DNA of 64,000 nt from Terriglobia bacterium (GCA_020072585.1 JAIQGL010000029.1:1-64000), one strand, 5' to 3'; counted from the first letter of the stretch, positions 49,905 to 60,026 are shown. A program made the numbers and translations. The notes: generated by a model not told the origin, from the sequence alone.

Positions 49905-50360
49905 ATGAGCAATATTTGCACCGATCGTGTCGCGGGCGACATTTTAGCCGGCTGGCGATATGACATTTCCGGGCTCGCCCCTGAGATGCGCGGTGACTAT
50001 GAAGCGCATCTGGCTGAGTGCGCGCACTGCCGGTCACGCCAGGTCCTGCACCGCACCATCGACATCGGGCTGATGATTGTTGCCAGTGTCTCCGCCATCA
50101 TGTTCCTGGTAGCGTTCGGCGCGGTCCGGCATTTTTCTCCCCGGCACGCTCTTGTGCTGGAACTGATTGCACTTGCCGGGTTCCTTTTCTTTAGTGTGGT
50201 ATGGCTCATCGTCGCGGTAGCTACTCCCGCGCCGGTAGTGGTGGCTGACGTGGCCCGCATACAGGCCCGGCGCATCCATGACCGCCTGCCCAGCCAGATC
50301 CGTGAAAAGCTGCCTGAAGTCACCCAGGAATTTCTGCGCAAGGCGGAAAAAAGCAATTAG
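49905..50360 (+). CDS. Membrane protein with N-terminal His-Cys motif; first gene of a duplicated block
   Basis: 151 residues from ATG 49905. HLAECAHC near residues 36-43 is a zf-HC2-like metal motif. Two transmembrane segments follow (IDIGLMIVASVSAIMFLVAF and LVLELIALAGFLFFSVVWLI), and the tail is charged. The layout is like anti-sigma proteins, but no sigma gene is beside it. A decayed copy lies at 51641-51830, after the second duplicated gene. Confidence 0.65.
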   Translation: MSNICTDRVAGDILAGWRYDISGLAPEMRGDYEAHLAECAHCRSRQVLHRTIDIGLMIVASVSAIMFLVAFGAVRHFSPRHALVLELIALAGFLFFSVVWLIVAVATPAPVVVADVARIQARRIHDRLPSQIREKLPEVTQEFLRKAEKSN

Positions 50361-50370
50361 CGGAAAAAGA

Positions 50371-50396
50371 AAAGCCGCCGGTCACGGCGGCCTTTC
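50371..50396 (+). terminator. Hairpin terminator after the membrane protein gene
   Basis: GCCGCCG / CGGCGGC with loop GTCA, followed by CTTT, starts 13 bases after the stop codon. The decayed copy of the gene keeps the same hairpin at about 51847-51866. Confidence 0.55.
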
Positions 50397-50464
50397 AGCA
50401 AACTGCAAATCATCCGGTCTTCAATTTAACAATCTGGATCAATTTAACAATCTGGATCGAACGA

Positions 50465-51370
50465 CTACTGCCACACAAAGCCAACCACACCCTCGTCTTT
50501 CAGTCCATGGCGTATGGCTTCCTGCCGCTCAGACTCAGAGACGGTGTAAAAGTGCTGGCCGGCTCCCGGGTTCACCAGCCGGTACAGCGGTATGGTTCCC
50601 GGCTGTTGTGACGTGGCAATGTATCCCACAATGCCCTGGTCTTGCAGGCCCTGGCCCATGGCCGCAGTGCGCTCGTTGGAATCCCGGGTCAGGAATGAAT
50701 CGCCTGACGGAGAAGCCAGCCGGTACAGAGCCGTGGTCCCGCCCACCTGTGAGGCCATCAGGTTTCCCACCGTGCCTTCTGATTTGAAGCCGCCAGCGGT
50801 AACGTCGCCCGCGTTGGCGCTGTACAGATGCGCGCCCTGATTGTTCACTCCACGATAAAGCGTCACCTTCTGGCCATAGCCCCGGCCGCTTCCGCCGTAG
50901 CCCCTGTCTCTGTCTCTGTCTCGATCTCTATCGCCGCGCTGGTAACCCCTGTCACCTTCGCCCTGTGCGGGATTCGACCCTGCATAAACGTCTGGTGCAT
51001 GGCCGCCGTGGCGTGCTGTCTGGAACTGTCCGGCGGTGCGCAGGTCGCCATCGCGGGTAAGGATCTGCCATTCGTAGGTCCGGTTAGGCTCCAGTCCCGT
51101 GAGCTGGATTGAATGATCGGTGCCGCCGCCCTGGTGATACGCATCCCGCCAGACGCTGTTGCTTCCCGCCACGCGATAGCGCACATGGTTCGCGCCGCTC
51201 GAGCTCGTGCTCCAGTTGATGGTGGCTGAATCGCCGTTGATGTTGGTGATGTTGGGGCCCTGGGTAATGCGGACGTTTCTTTCGTTGGCGTCATCCATCG
51301 GTCTTTGCGCAAATGCCACTGTCGCCATGAACATCAGCGACAGCCCTACAAGCGTGAGTGTGCGTTTCAT
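50465..51370 (-). CDS. Secreted fibronectin-III plus DUF5648-like protein (copy 1)
   Basis: 301 residues. Signal peptide 1-21, a fibronectin type III domain about 35-120 (ITNINGDSATINWSTSSSGA, LEPNRTYEWQILTRDG), an Arg/Asp/Gly linker with RDRDRDRDR microsatellite-like repeats, and a C-terminal domain of about 130 residues with three similar units ending in LYRGVNNQGAHLYSANAGDV, LYRLASPSGDSFLTRDSNER and LYRLVNPGAGQHFYTVSESE. That tripled unit is typical of DUF5648. Nearly identical in the C-terminal half to 51961-52815. Likely cell-surface adhesion or carbohydrate contact. Confidence 0.82.
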   Translation of the reverse strand: MKRTLTLVGLSLMFMATVAFAQRPMDDANERNVRITQGPNITNINGDSATINWSTSSSGANHVRYRVAGSNSVWRDAYHQGGGTDHSIQLTGLEPNRTYEWQILTRDGDLRTAGQFQTARHGGHAPDVYAGSNPAQGEGDRGYQRGDRDRDRDRDRGYGGSGRGYGQKVTLYRGVNNQGAHLYSANAGDVTAGGFKSEGTVGNLMASQVGGTTALYRLASPSGDSFLTRDSNERTAAMGQGLQDQGIVGYIATSQQPGTIPLYRLVNPGAGQHFYTVSESERQEAIRHGLKDEGVVGFVWQ

Positions 51371-51640
51371 ACTCTTTGTCTCCTGTACCTAAGAAAAAGG
51401 ACGGTAAGAATTGAATCAGCGCGCGATTTTGGACCAGCCGCTGCGCGACCCGCCGAAAAACGAGCATGCGCGCGATTTCAGGCTTATATAGTTCGAGTGT
51501 GGCTGAGAGGCGGAGGTTGTATGCTGCTGGAAGTGGTACTTGGCTTTTAGCTCTTAGCGTTTGGCCCTTGTCCGTGGCTCTGATAATTCTCCTGCCTGAC
51601 CAGGTACAGCGTGCGACGGCGTTTTTTTTTTGCGCAGAAT

Positions 51641-51830
51641 CGCGGTGACTATGAAGCGCATCTGGCTGACTGTGCGCACTCACCGGTCACGCCAGGTTTC
51701 TGCACCGCACCATCGACATCGGGCTGATGATTGTTGCCAGTGTTTCAGTCATCATGTTTCTGGCAGCATACTTGCCGGGCTCCTCTTCTTGAGTGTGGTA
51801 TGGCTGGTTGTTGCGGAGAAAAGCAATTAG
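51641..51830 (+). pseudogene. Decayed copy of the gene at 49905-50360
   Basis: Long stretches match 49985-50360 almost base for base, including the region that encodes TIDIGLMIVASVS, but two deletions and a frame change have removed the second membrane segment and most of the tail. The final codons (AEKSN, stop at 51830) and the hairpin after them are kept. It can no longer make the full protein. Confidence 0.8.
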
Positions 51831-51960
51831 CGGAAAAGAAAAGCCGCCAGTCACGGCGGCTCTTCAACAAACTGCAAATCATTCAGGTCTTTAGGACGAT
51901 CAGTGTTGAACGATCTTTATGTTGAACGATCTTTTGGATGAGAGATCTGTGGCCTGACCA

Positions 51961-52815
51961 TTACTGCCACACAAAGCCGACCACACCCTCGTCTTTCAAT
52001 CCACGGCGTATGGCTTCCTGCCGCTCAGACTCAGAGACGGTGTAAAAGTGCTGGCCAGCTCCCGGATTCACAAGCCGGTACAGCGGTATGGTTCCCGGCT
52101 GTTGTGATGTGGCAATGTAGCCCACAATGCCCTGGTCTTGCAGGCCCTGGCCAATGGCCGCAGTGCGCTCATTGGAATCCCGGGTCAGGAATGAATCGCC
52201 TGACGGAGAAGCCAGCCGGTACAGCGCCGTGGTCCCGCCCACCTGTGAGGCCATCAGGTTTCCCACCGTGCCTTCTGATTTGAAGCCGCCGGCGGTAACA
52301 TCGCCCGCGTTGGCGCTGTACAGATGCGCGCCCTGATTGTTCACTCCACGATAGATCGCCACCTTCTGGCCGTAGCTCTGATCGCCGGCGCCCTGTGCGG
52401 GAGTTCCCACGGCAGGGTTCGATACATTCACGTCGGGCGCGGTACCGGTGGCCGTGGCGGCGGACTGGAACTGTCCGGCGGTGCGCACGTCGCCATCGCG
52501 CGTCAAAATCTGCCACTCATACGTCTTGCCCGGCTCCAGTCCCGTCAGTTGCAGAGAGTGGCTGGTGCCTCCGCCTGGATGGTAAGCGGACTTCCAGCCG
52601 CTGTTGCTTCCCGCCACGCGATAGCGCACATGGTTGGCGGCCGCGGAGTTGGTGGTCCAGTTGATGGTGGCCGTGGTGCCGGAAATATTGGTGATGGACG
52701 GCCCGGCGGTGATCTGGACCGCTTTCTCGCTGGCCTGATCCATGGGGTTTTGTGCGAACAATGGCGCTGCCAAGAGCATCAGCGACAAACCTAAGAGCGT
52801 GAGTGTGCGTTTCAT
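51961..52815 (-). CDS. Secreted fibronectin-III plus DUF5648-like protein (copy 2)
   Basis: 284 residues from ATG 52815. Same design as copy 1: signal peptide, fibronectin type III domain, linker, DUF5648-like triple repeat. The linker is shorter and lacks the Arg/Asp repeat (NPAVGTPAQGAGDQSYGQ). The C-terminal 130 residues differ from copy 1 at only a handful of positions (for example RRGLKDEG against RHGLKDEG), while the FnIII domain has diverged more, so the tail is under stronger constraint or was homogenised. Confidence 0.82.
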   Translation of the reverse strand: MKRTLTLLGLSLMLLAAPLFAQNPMDQASEKAVQITAGPSITNISGTTATINWTTNSAAANHVRYRVAGSNSGWKSAYHPGGGTSHSLQLTGLEPGKTYEWQILTRDGDVRTAGQFQSAATATGTAPDVNVSNPAVGTPAQGAGDQSYGQKVAIYRGVNNQGAHLYSANAGDVTAGGFKSEGTVGNLMASQVGGTTALYRLASPSGDSFLTRDSNERTAAIGQGLQDQGIVGYIATSQQPGTIPLYRLVNPGAGQHFYTVSESERQEAIRRGLKDEGVVGFVWQ

Positions 52816-53162
52816 ACTTTTGTCTCCATAGCCAGAGGAAAATACCTTGTGAATTTTCGCGACGAAGCGGCTCTGCTCGTGAATACCGCACCAGCCAGAG
52901 GCATGAATGCGCACGATTTTTCAGACTTACCTAGTTCGAGGGGCGTAAACAAGCCGGGGGTTGCACCTTCAGAGCTGGATAAGCAGAGCTGCTGGAAATA
53001 GGCTCTGGAGAATTGGTTTTTGGCTCTTTAGCTTTTAGCTTCTGGCCTGTCATCAGCGTGTGAGCAGGCCGGAGGGACCTGGTGTTTACTTTTGAATTGT
53101 TAACACAAGGTTGGCTTGGGAGTACCGCTTCAGATATGGAATCCTACAAATACCTTTGATCG

Positions 53163-53924
53163 CTACAACAGCCGAGCGGCTGCTTCCACGGTCTCTATAT
53201 ACTTTGCCACGATCTCCTCAACTTGCTCAGGTGTGGCCGCTTTAGGGAGCTTCTCCTCACCCCAAAAAACTCCCAACCACCACGCCAGCGCAAGGAATTC
53301 AGCGGCCATCCCAACCTGGCCGGCAATGAGCGCAGCCTTTAGAGAGAACCGTGCCCGGATGAAAACAGAGATAACTGAAATGGTCAGATAAAAAATAAAC
53401 CCTACGGCAATTCCTGCGGGCCGCGGGCGCCAGGTGAATCCCAGCGATCGCGAATAGATCAATAGAATGCAGAAGGTGGCCCACAGTGCCACGCTCATAA
53501 CCTGCTCCATGGTCACCATCGTTCTGGTCCAGGAGCCACCGTTTCTCGCCGCCAATAGAAGCCCGAGCGTAATTGCCATGCCCAACGATACCGAAATCAT
53601 GATCACCACGTGCCGCGGCCCCCACGCGGAAAGACCGATTCTCGGATCAAAAACGTTGTAATACAGCTCGACAGAAACCGCCAACGCGATGACGTCCGCG
53701 AGGATGGTGATCACATAGAAGACGACGAAGTAAGAAATAGGCGTTCCCAGGCAGGCAATGAGCAGAGCAGCCGATCCGCCGACGGCCTGCCATGTCACAA
53801 AGACACTCATGACCGGATAACGTTTCCAGGCATCCCAGCGAAGGAGCATGATGGCAAGGCAATACTCAAGGACCGTGATGGAGATCATCAGGACGAGTGA
53901 AAAGCGAGGAAGGATGTGTAACAT
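53163..53924 (-). CDS. Seven-helix integral membrane protein, unknown function
   Basis: 253 residues from ATG 53924, with AGAGGTCC eight bases upstream. About seven hydrophobic helices fill residues 5-220, followed by a soluble helical tail (TPEQVEEIVAKYIETVEAAA). No motif for transport, sensing or catalysis is visible. Monocistronic. Confidence 0.65.
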   Translation of the reverse strand: MLHILPRFSLVLMISITVLEYCLAIMLLRWDAWKRYPVMSVFVTWQAVGGSAALLIACLGTPISYFVVFYVITILADVIALAVSVELYYNVFDPRIGLSAWGPRHVVIMISVSLGMAITLGLLLAARNGGSWTRTMVTMEQVMSVALWATFCILLIYSRSLGFTWRPRPAGIAVGFIFYLTISVISVFIRARFSLKAALIAGQVGMAAEFLALAWWLGVFWGEEKLPKAATPEQVEEIVAKYIETVEAAARLL

Positions 53925-53993
53925 AGGCTGGACCTCTTGCAACAAATTGGTGCAGGCCAGCCCCTATTGTACCTTGGCCGGTCGCTTTAAGCT

Positions 53994-54161
53994 CTAGTGT
54001 GTTGAACCTGGGCCAGGAGGGCAAATCGGTGGACAGGGCGGAGGGCAGCAATCGGCTGCCCTGATGATTGCCGGACTCACCGGCTTTTTGTCAACGTTGC
54101 CAACTGCTATCGCTGCGGTCAGCAGCACGAAGGAAATTAAGACGATGCGCGTGATTTTCAT
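53994..54161 (-). CDS. Small exported Cys/Pro-rich peptide
   Basis: 55 residues from ATG 54161 (MKITRIV). A signal peptide (about 1-21) leads to a short mature peptide that ends in CCPPPCPPICPPGPGSTH, with four cysteines in a Pro-rich tail. No processing enzyme gene is adjacent. It could be a small surface peptide or a metal binder; this is inference. Confidence 0.45.
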   Translation of the reverse strand: MKITRIVLISFVLLTAAIAVGNVDKKPVSPAIIRAADCCPPPCPPICPPGPGSTH

Positions 54162-55318
54162 CTGGGGATCCCTATGGCGAATGGCCATGGCGTAAATCTA
54201 GCATGCGGGCGGCATTGTGTTCGCCTCTGGTTTGCGAAGTTATGTTTTTGGAAATCACGAGTTGTTCACTAACGGGCCTTCCCAATTTGAAGCTATCTTT
54301 CGCCAATTAAAGGTTGCCGGAAAGTCGGGGAACGTGCCAACGAAAACAATCTGGGATTTTCTCCGACATGATGAATGAAACTCCAAATTTCCAGCCGTCA
54401 TTGCTGCCAACCGGAGATGAGCCAAATGTTCGAACGGCAAAGGCAATGGGCTAATTGTTCCTATGAATGGATCCCGTTATGGAACCAGCTTTTGCGGCGC
54501 GGCTCCGTCACAAATAGCAGGCAAGTATTTTGAAAAGATTCAAGCAACCTCAAAAGACAGGGAAGATTGTTCATCCTGCTATCGCTGCAAAACACGCGCA
54601 GATGCGCAATGTCTTGATTCTGCATGGTAGCGCACTGGAGAAAAGCGATCTGGCTGCGGCGCGCACGAACATGAACATTGCTATCGAATATGCAAGTCGA
54701 GTGATGAATGAGTTCGGGCGTTGAGGTTATTGTCCGATAGCAAGGATGACATTCAATCGTCGCGCCCTCAGCGCCTTTGACGATTTACCCAGGAGCCGAT
54801 GCAAAAGATTTGTGCCACTTGTAGGTAACTCTGCGACACCGAAAGCCTCCCAGGGGCGGAGGTCCAAATCTCTCTCTTCTCTGACTTACATTGGCGGGAG
54901 CCCGCGCAGAGAGTAAATCAAAACCCAAAATACGGCCAACATGAGAGTTCTTCTTCTCATTTTGGGCGCTCATTTCGAAGATTAAAACTGTTAATCACGT
55001 TGACAGGTGATTTTTGTCACAGACGCTGATTCTCCGGGCTGATAACTTGGCTGACATTCTGCAAGTTCAGTGTAAGAACCTGCAAGAAACTTTCGGGAAA
55101 ACCTAAAAACCTGTTAGCCCAATTCTGCGGCGCGATTTTCCTGAAAGAAGCGAACCCAGGGACAACTTAGCAAAGGCTACCCAAATCGGCAGCTAAAAAG
55201 ACCGAATCGAGGTACAGGGAGAAGTGTGTTTGGGCCGTGCTTCGTCTAGAACGGCAACTTATTCGTGGCTACTCAGCACACCTTGCCCATTTGGATTTTC
55301 AATGACGGGAGCACTTCC
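54162..55318. other. Largely gene-free region before the secreted oxidase cluster
   Basis: Apart from the possible small gene at 54530-54724, nothing is recognised in about 1.1 kb. CTGCAAG occurs twice near 55057-55085. The last 200 bases should hold the promoter for the large Ig-like protein. Confidence 0.4.
54530..54724 (+). CDS. Possible small basic protein
   Basis: 64 residues from a TTG start with AGCAGG upstream. The sequence is helical and starts with a basic stretch (KRFKQPQKTGKIVHPA), then LEKSDLAAARTNMNIAIEYA. No family recognised. Support is composition only. Confidence 0.35.
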   Translation: MKRFKQPQKTGKIVHPAIAAKHAQMRNVLILHGSALEKSDLAAARTNMNIAIEYASRVMNEFGR

Positions 55319-57955
55319 ATGACAAAGAATGTAAGACTGCAAAGCAAGCTGGCCCCACAGCTCACTGAAACATTTTCGCGCGGGGCTTCAACAAGAAACT
55401 TACTTATCCTGATCGCGGTGATTTTGCTTTCTACGTTTTCCGTAGCGCAGTTGCCGATTCCAGCCTCAAGTCAATTTGACATCATCGGTTTCATCCAGGC
55501 GGCAACGCTGGGCGGACCAGCTGCAGGCCCTGGAGTGGGCGCCCACCAGGGCGGCACCATCACGGTGAACGGCCATGTGATCATTGTGCCTTCAGAAACC
55601 ATCGTGGTCCTGCCCGCCAGCAATTTCACATGGCAGGAACTTTTTGCCTTTGCTCCGGCGCCCTACACCGGTGTAGCTACGGGCATGGCCCTGTCCGACG
55701 TGCCGGCGCCTCTTACCACGTATGAAGCCCAGGTAGTGGGCAATCGGGTTCTGGGCGGACCCGCCGGCGCTGACTTGTACATCGCCGGACTGATTTACAT
55801 TTCCCAGCATGCCTTGAACACGGGTTCGGGATTCATTAACTGCATCAACTACACGACTGGCGAAATGCTTGTGGGCGGCGTTCTTGGTAATTGCGCCACC
55901 GGCACGCGCGTGCAAATCAACGATCCGATCATTACCACGGTTGGAGATGTCGCTCTGGGCACGGGACGTTACAGCCGGGGACAAACGCCGGATGCGCGGT
56001 TCCAGGTAGACCAGGACAATCCCACGATCGCTTCCGCTACCGGCTTCCCCATGTGCATGCCGCGCGTGGTGGCCGATCCGAACATTGCCGGCAATCCCGA
56101 CGATCCGATCTGCCCTCTGACGCAGAGGCCTTTGGTGGGAAACCCAGTAGTAGCGTGTGTAAACCCAGCTACGGTTGGCCTCCCATGCACCAACTTCACA
56201 ACGCTACCTCCGGGAGGCGGCGCACCTGATCCCAGCATCCAGGCGCCTTTCGAAGTTGGCGACTGGATCACCTTCGCGGGAACGCTGGTGCAGGATTGCG
56301 CCATGACGGGCTGTCCCGGTGGCGGCCCAACAGCCGGGCCCTGGCCGGCGGCGGGAACGCCTGCGACTTACATCTCGGCTCACACCATCAGCAACAACAC
56401 TGCTATCTATACTTTTCCCGGCACCAACCCGGCCTACGTTGCGACTGAGGTAACCATCATCGGCACCGGAGGATTGACGGTTCTCGGCGCCGGCGAAGCG
56501 GTGATTCGCACTCGTTTTGAGGGTATGACCAGCGACGTTGATCCGACTGGATTGGCCCAGAGGATGATCCACCTCTACGGGATTGATTTTGACCCGACCA
56601 CCGGCGCGACCAGCGACCGTGATTTTGGCACCATCAGCGTCGATCCTGGTCCTCCTATTGGAGCGGTGAAAGGCCGTTGGCGCTTCCGCCCGCCCTGCTT
56701 GGTTTTTGGTTCAGTTCCAACCGTCAAGAACTGCGTGATGAACGCCTCGGGCACGTTCCTGCCGCCGCCGCGCGAGATGCGAGCAGTAGTCCAAGGCGCA
56801 TTTACCGCGCCCATTACTGCTGCGTCTCCCAGGTCGGCCAACGGAATCGTCTATGGCCAGTATCATGCACCGATCCTGGAGTACATCTTCCCGGAGAACG
56901 TCCCCGGCGCCCCGATCCCGGAGAACAACTTCAACACCATCAATTTCCTGGCCCACGGCGGATACACCTCCGCTGCGGGAACACTGGTGGGGACACTCAA
57001 TCCCTGGCCCAGCATCAACCCCGTGGTGATCTGCACCCCGGTCGTTGCCAGCGCCGGCGGTCCTTACACGGTTGCGTCCGGCGGAACGGTTACGCTGGCT
57101 GGCAGCGCTACTGGAACGGCGCCCATAACTTTCTCATGGGCTCCGCCGCCGGTGGGAACATTGTCGAATCCAAACATCGCGAACCCGGTTTACACGGCGC
57201 CGATCGTTGCCGCGGCTACGGTTGTGCCTTTGAGCCTCACCGCTACCAATTGCGGCGGTGCTTCGTCCTCGGTTTCGCCCGGCACTGTAACCATCAACGC
57301 ACCAGGAGCTCCGACAGTCAACGCTGTGAACCCAATCACGGTGGTCTCAGGTACCGGCGCCAGCTTTGTAGCCAGTGGCTCTGATCCCAATGTGCCGGCA
57401 CTGACGCCGCTCACTTTCAACGCGGTGCAAACCTCAGGACCGGCTTTGATTGGCATCACCGTAACCCAGCTGACTGCGACCTCAGCGACCGTGAGCTTTA
57501 CTGCTCCAGTCGTGGCAGTCGTTTCACAGGCCACGCTGAGTCTTACCGCCACCAACACAGCTCTGTTGACTTCGGCCCCGGTGACCGTTGTCGTTACCAT
57601 CAACCCACCTCCCGTCGGCGATACAGTTCTCATCACGGCGGCGGAGTACCGGATCGGCAAGCAACGGCTGATCATCACGGCAACTTCGAATGCCGTTGGC
57701 CCGGTAACGTTGAAACTGCAACCGTACCTGACCACCACGGGTTCGGTTTATAACCCTGCGCCTTCGGCAGGCGGACTCGGAGACACCTTCACTTTCGCGG
57801 CGGGCGTCTTCACCCTGGACATCACCGGAGCTCCAGCCCCGGCCTGCGGCAACCCGGCGGGATACCAGACTCCCTGCCCGACGAAGCCTCTGGATGTCCT
57901 GTCCAGTGGCGGCGGCGATAGCTTGCCGTTCGCATTAACTCGCATCAGGCAGTAA
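55319..57955 (+). CDS. Large secreted protein with Ig-like/PKD-type repeats
   Basis: 878 residues from ATG 55319, with GGGAG upstream. A signal peptide ends near FSVAQ. Residues about 30-560 form an unrecognised Gly/Pro/Thr-rich domain with several Cys pairs (MCMPRVV, CVNPATVGLPC, CAMTGCPGG). Residues about 570-780 contain repeated beta-sandwich units (AGGPYTVASGGTVTLAGSAT, SFVASGSDPNVPALTPLTF), like Ig/PKD folds, and the C-terminal 90 residues start ITAAEYRIGKQRLIITATS. It leads the cluster with the multicopper oxidase, so a matrix or substrate-binding role is possible. Confidence 0.75.
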   Translation: MTKNVRLQSKLAPQLTETFSRGASTRNLLILIAVILLSTFSVAQLPIPASSQFDIIGFIQAATLGGPAAGPGVGAHQGGTITVNGHVIIVPSETIVVLPASNFTWQELFAFAPAPYTGVATGMALSDVPAPLTTYEAQVVGNRVLGGPAGADLYIAGLIYISQHALNTGSGFINCINYTTGEMLVGGVLGNCATGTRVQINDPIITTVGDVALGTGRYSRGQTPDARFQVDQDNPTIASATGFPMCMPRVVADPNIAGNPDDPICPLTQRPLVGNPVVACVNPATVGLPCTNFTTLPPGGGAPDPSIQAPFEVGDWITFAGTLVQDCAMTGCPGGGPTAGPWPAAGTPATYISAHTISNNTAIYTFPGTNPAYVATEVTIIGTGGLTVLGAGEAVIRTRFEGMTSDVDPTGLAQRMIHLYGIDFDPTTGATSDRDFGTISVDPGPPIGAVKGRWRFRPPCLVFGSVPTVKNCVMNASGTFLPPPREMRAVVQGAFTAPITAASPRSANGIVYGQYHAPILEYIFPENVPGAPIPENNFNTINFLAHGGYTSAAGTLVGTLNPWPSINPVVICTPVVASAGGPYTVASGGTVTLAGSATGTAPITFSWAPPPVGTLSNPNIANPVYTAPIVAAATVVPLSLTATNCGGASSSVSPGTVTINAPGAPTVNAVNPITVVSGTGASFVASGSDPNVPALTPLTFNAVQTSGPALIGITVTQLTATSATVSFTAPVVAVVSQATLSLTATNTALLTSAPVTVVVTINPPPVGDTVLITAAEYRIGKQRLIITATSNAVGPVTLKLQPYLTTTGSVYNPAPSAGGLGDTFTFAAGVFTLDITGAPAPACGNPAGYQTPCPTKPLDVLSSGGGDSLPFALTRIRQ

Positions 57956-58040
57956 GGGCGTTAGGCGGTCGAAGAGCAGCCCCAGCTCTTTGACCGCCTG
58001 CACCATCGAGCATCACCCCAGGCTTAAGGAGCTTAGAAAA

Positions 58041-58964
58041 ATGAAGACACTATGGAGATTCGCGATACTAACCACAATGCTAGCGGGGGCGATCTTGGCG
58101 ATAGGTGTCCAGGCGCGCGCACAAGACTTATCGTCACTCACGCAAAACCTGCCGCCCGGCCAACCCATTCTTCTGGGGACGACCGGTGCGTGCTTCAATG
58201 CCTTTCCAGGCGGTCCATGCACTCAGCAGAGCACGCTGGTGCAGCTTGATCCGCAGACCGGCGCGCTCATCCGGGAGATCGGTCCGGTGGGCTATACGGT
58301 CAACGGGCTGGCCTGGGACTGCACGTTCGGGAATTGCAAGTCCGGGACGTTGTACGCGACAACGGCCATTGGAGATACACACTTCCATGGCTTGATCACG
58401 ATCGATCCGCTGACGGGAGCGGGCACGCCAGTCGATGCAAGCGTCGTCAATTTCGGGCTGGCCCTCGATCCCGGATCTTCGGGTTCTCCCATCCACTCCG
58501 TCACGGTTAGTTCCTTCGGGCATCTGGTCGGCTGGTATGACGAATTCGGGGCGGGAGTGACCGATACTTTCGTGCGTATCGATAAAAACACCGGCATCGC
58601 AACTGAGTTCCCGAACACTGGGATCAACACGTCTCAGAACGGCCTTTCGTTCAGCGATTTGAATGCCCTATGGAATATTGACAGTCCCAAATTTGTGGGC
58701 AGTGGTTTGATTCAAACCGCTTACCTCCTCAATCCCTTGAATGGAACGGTGCTTTTTTCAAGACAGTTGTCTCCGCCAACAAACGCGGCCCTGGGCGATT
58801 TCAATCCAATCGACAACAAATACTACGGGCTTAACTTTGACACCTCCCTTCCCTCCAGCCCCACGTACATCGTGGTGATCAACCTGCGCAAAGGCACGGT
58901 GACCACGCTGGGGCAAACCATAGATAACCTGCACACGCTCGCATTCATGAAAGACCATCCATAA
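58041..58964 (+). CDS. Exported protein, beta-propeller-like, tandem paralogue 1
   Basis: 307 residues from ATG 58041, preceded by AAGGAG at a good distance. Signal peptide (about 1-27, ending VQARA). The mature protein repeats motifs such as LVQLDPQTGALIREIGPVGY, GLITIDPLTGAGTPVDASVV and FVRIDKNTGIATEFPNTGIN, a periodic pattern of 40-50 residues as in beta-propellers. The gene is followed by a paralogue, and 3' flanking bases are also shared, so the unit was duplicated with its ribosome site and tail. Confidence 0.75.
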   Translation: MKTLWRFAILTTMLAGAILAIGVQARAQDLSSLTQNLPPGQPILLGTTGACFNAFPGGPCTQQSTLVQLDPQTGALIREIGPVGYTVNGLAWDCTFGNCKSGTLYATTAIGDTHFHGLITIDPLTGAGTPVDASVVNFGLALDPGSSGSPIHSVTVSSFGHLVGWYDEFGAGVTDTFVRIDKNTGIATEFPNTGINTSQNGLSFSDLNALWNIDSPKFVGSGLIQTAYLLNPLNGTVLFSRQLSPPTNAALGDFNPIDNKYYGLNFDTSLPSSPTYIVVINLRKGTVTTLGQTIDNLHTLAFMKDHP

Positions 58965-59129
58965 ACGCGATGGAGAAAAACAGCAGGACGGCACTTTATG
59001 CAGCTTTACATCGTGAACCCGAGCAACATCAATAACTCCGTCTTTATCAGACGAAGTCGGGAAACGTGTTCAACAGGTAATAAAGGCCTACAAAAGCATC
59101 ATCCCAGAAGCTTAAGGAGCGTAAAAAAA

Positions 59130-60026
59130 ATGAAGACACTATCGAGACTAGCGATACTAACCCTAATACTAACCGCGGCGACCATGGCGGTAGCCCAGGT
59201 GTCCCTGCAAACTAGCCCTGGAACCAAGACGTTCCAAGTCATTCTCTATGGTACGACCGGGGCGTGCAATAACCTCACTCAAGGCGGTCCTTGTACTCAA
59301 ACCAGCACACTGGTGCAGATCGATCCAACGACCGGCGCGCTCATCAAGACGATCGGCCCGGTGGGCTATACGATCAGTGGGTTGGCCTGGGACCGCTGGT
59401 CCGGGAAACTGTACGCTTCAACCGCTCTCGGAGATACGCGCTTCCATGGCTTGATCACGATCGACACCACCACGGGAGCGGGTACGCCCGTGAATGGAAG
59501 CGTCATCAATTACGGGTTGGCGATTGATCCCGGAACTCTGGGTTCTCCCGTCCACTCCATCACAATTGATTTCTTCGGGAACATGGTGGGCTGGTATGAC
59601 GAGTTCGGTCCGGGTGTCACCGACACTTTCGTTCGGATCAATAAGGCCACCGGCGTTGCGACTGAGTTTCAGAACACCGGGATCAACACGAACCAGAATG
59701 GCGTCTCGTTCAGTGATTTCAATATCCTGTGGAACATTGACAGTCCCAAGACCGCGGTAGACGGTACCGTGACACAAACGGCTTACCTACTCAATCCCTT
59801 TAACGGACAGCCGTTTTTTTCCAGGCTCTTGACTCCGCCAATTCCGGCGGCCCTTGGAGATTTCAGTCCAACCAACAACCTCTACTATGGGCTTAATTTC
59901 ACCTCCTTTGATCCCTCGGGCCGGACTTTCCTCGTGACGGTCAGCCTCCTCAAGGGCACAGTGACCACGGTGGGGCAAACGGCAGATTTCCTGCATACGC
60001 TCGCATTCTCGAAAGTCCACCCATAA
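59130..60026 (+). CDS. Exported protein, beta-propeller-like, tandem paralogue 2
   Basis: 298 residues from ATG 59130, with the same CTTAAGGAGC leader as paralogue 1. Signal peptide to about VAQVS. It keeps the repeat pattern (LVQIDPTTGALIKTIGPVGY, GLITIDTTTGAGTPVNGSVI, FVRINKATGVATEFQNTGIN) and closely resembles paralogue 1 in the middle, but lacks its CTFGNCKSG insert. Both end in HTLAF-x2-HP. Role unknown. Confidence 0.75.
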   Translation: MKTLSRLAILTLILTAATMAVAQVSLQTSPGTKTFQVILYGTTGACNNLTQGGPCTQTSTLVQIDPTTGALIKTIGPVGYTISGLAWDRWSGKLYASTALGDTRFHGLITIDTTTGAGTPVNGSVINYGLAIDPGTLGSPVHSITIDFFGNMVGWYDEFGPGVTDTFVRINKATGVATEFQNTGINTNQNGVSFSDFNILWNIDSPKTAVDGTVTQTAYLLNPFNGQPFFSRLLTPPIPAALGDFSPTNNLYYGLNFTSFDPSGRTFLVTVSLLKGTVTTVGQTADFLHTLAFSKVHP

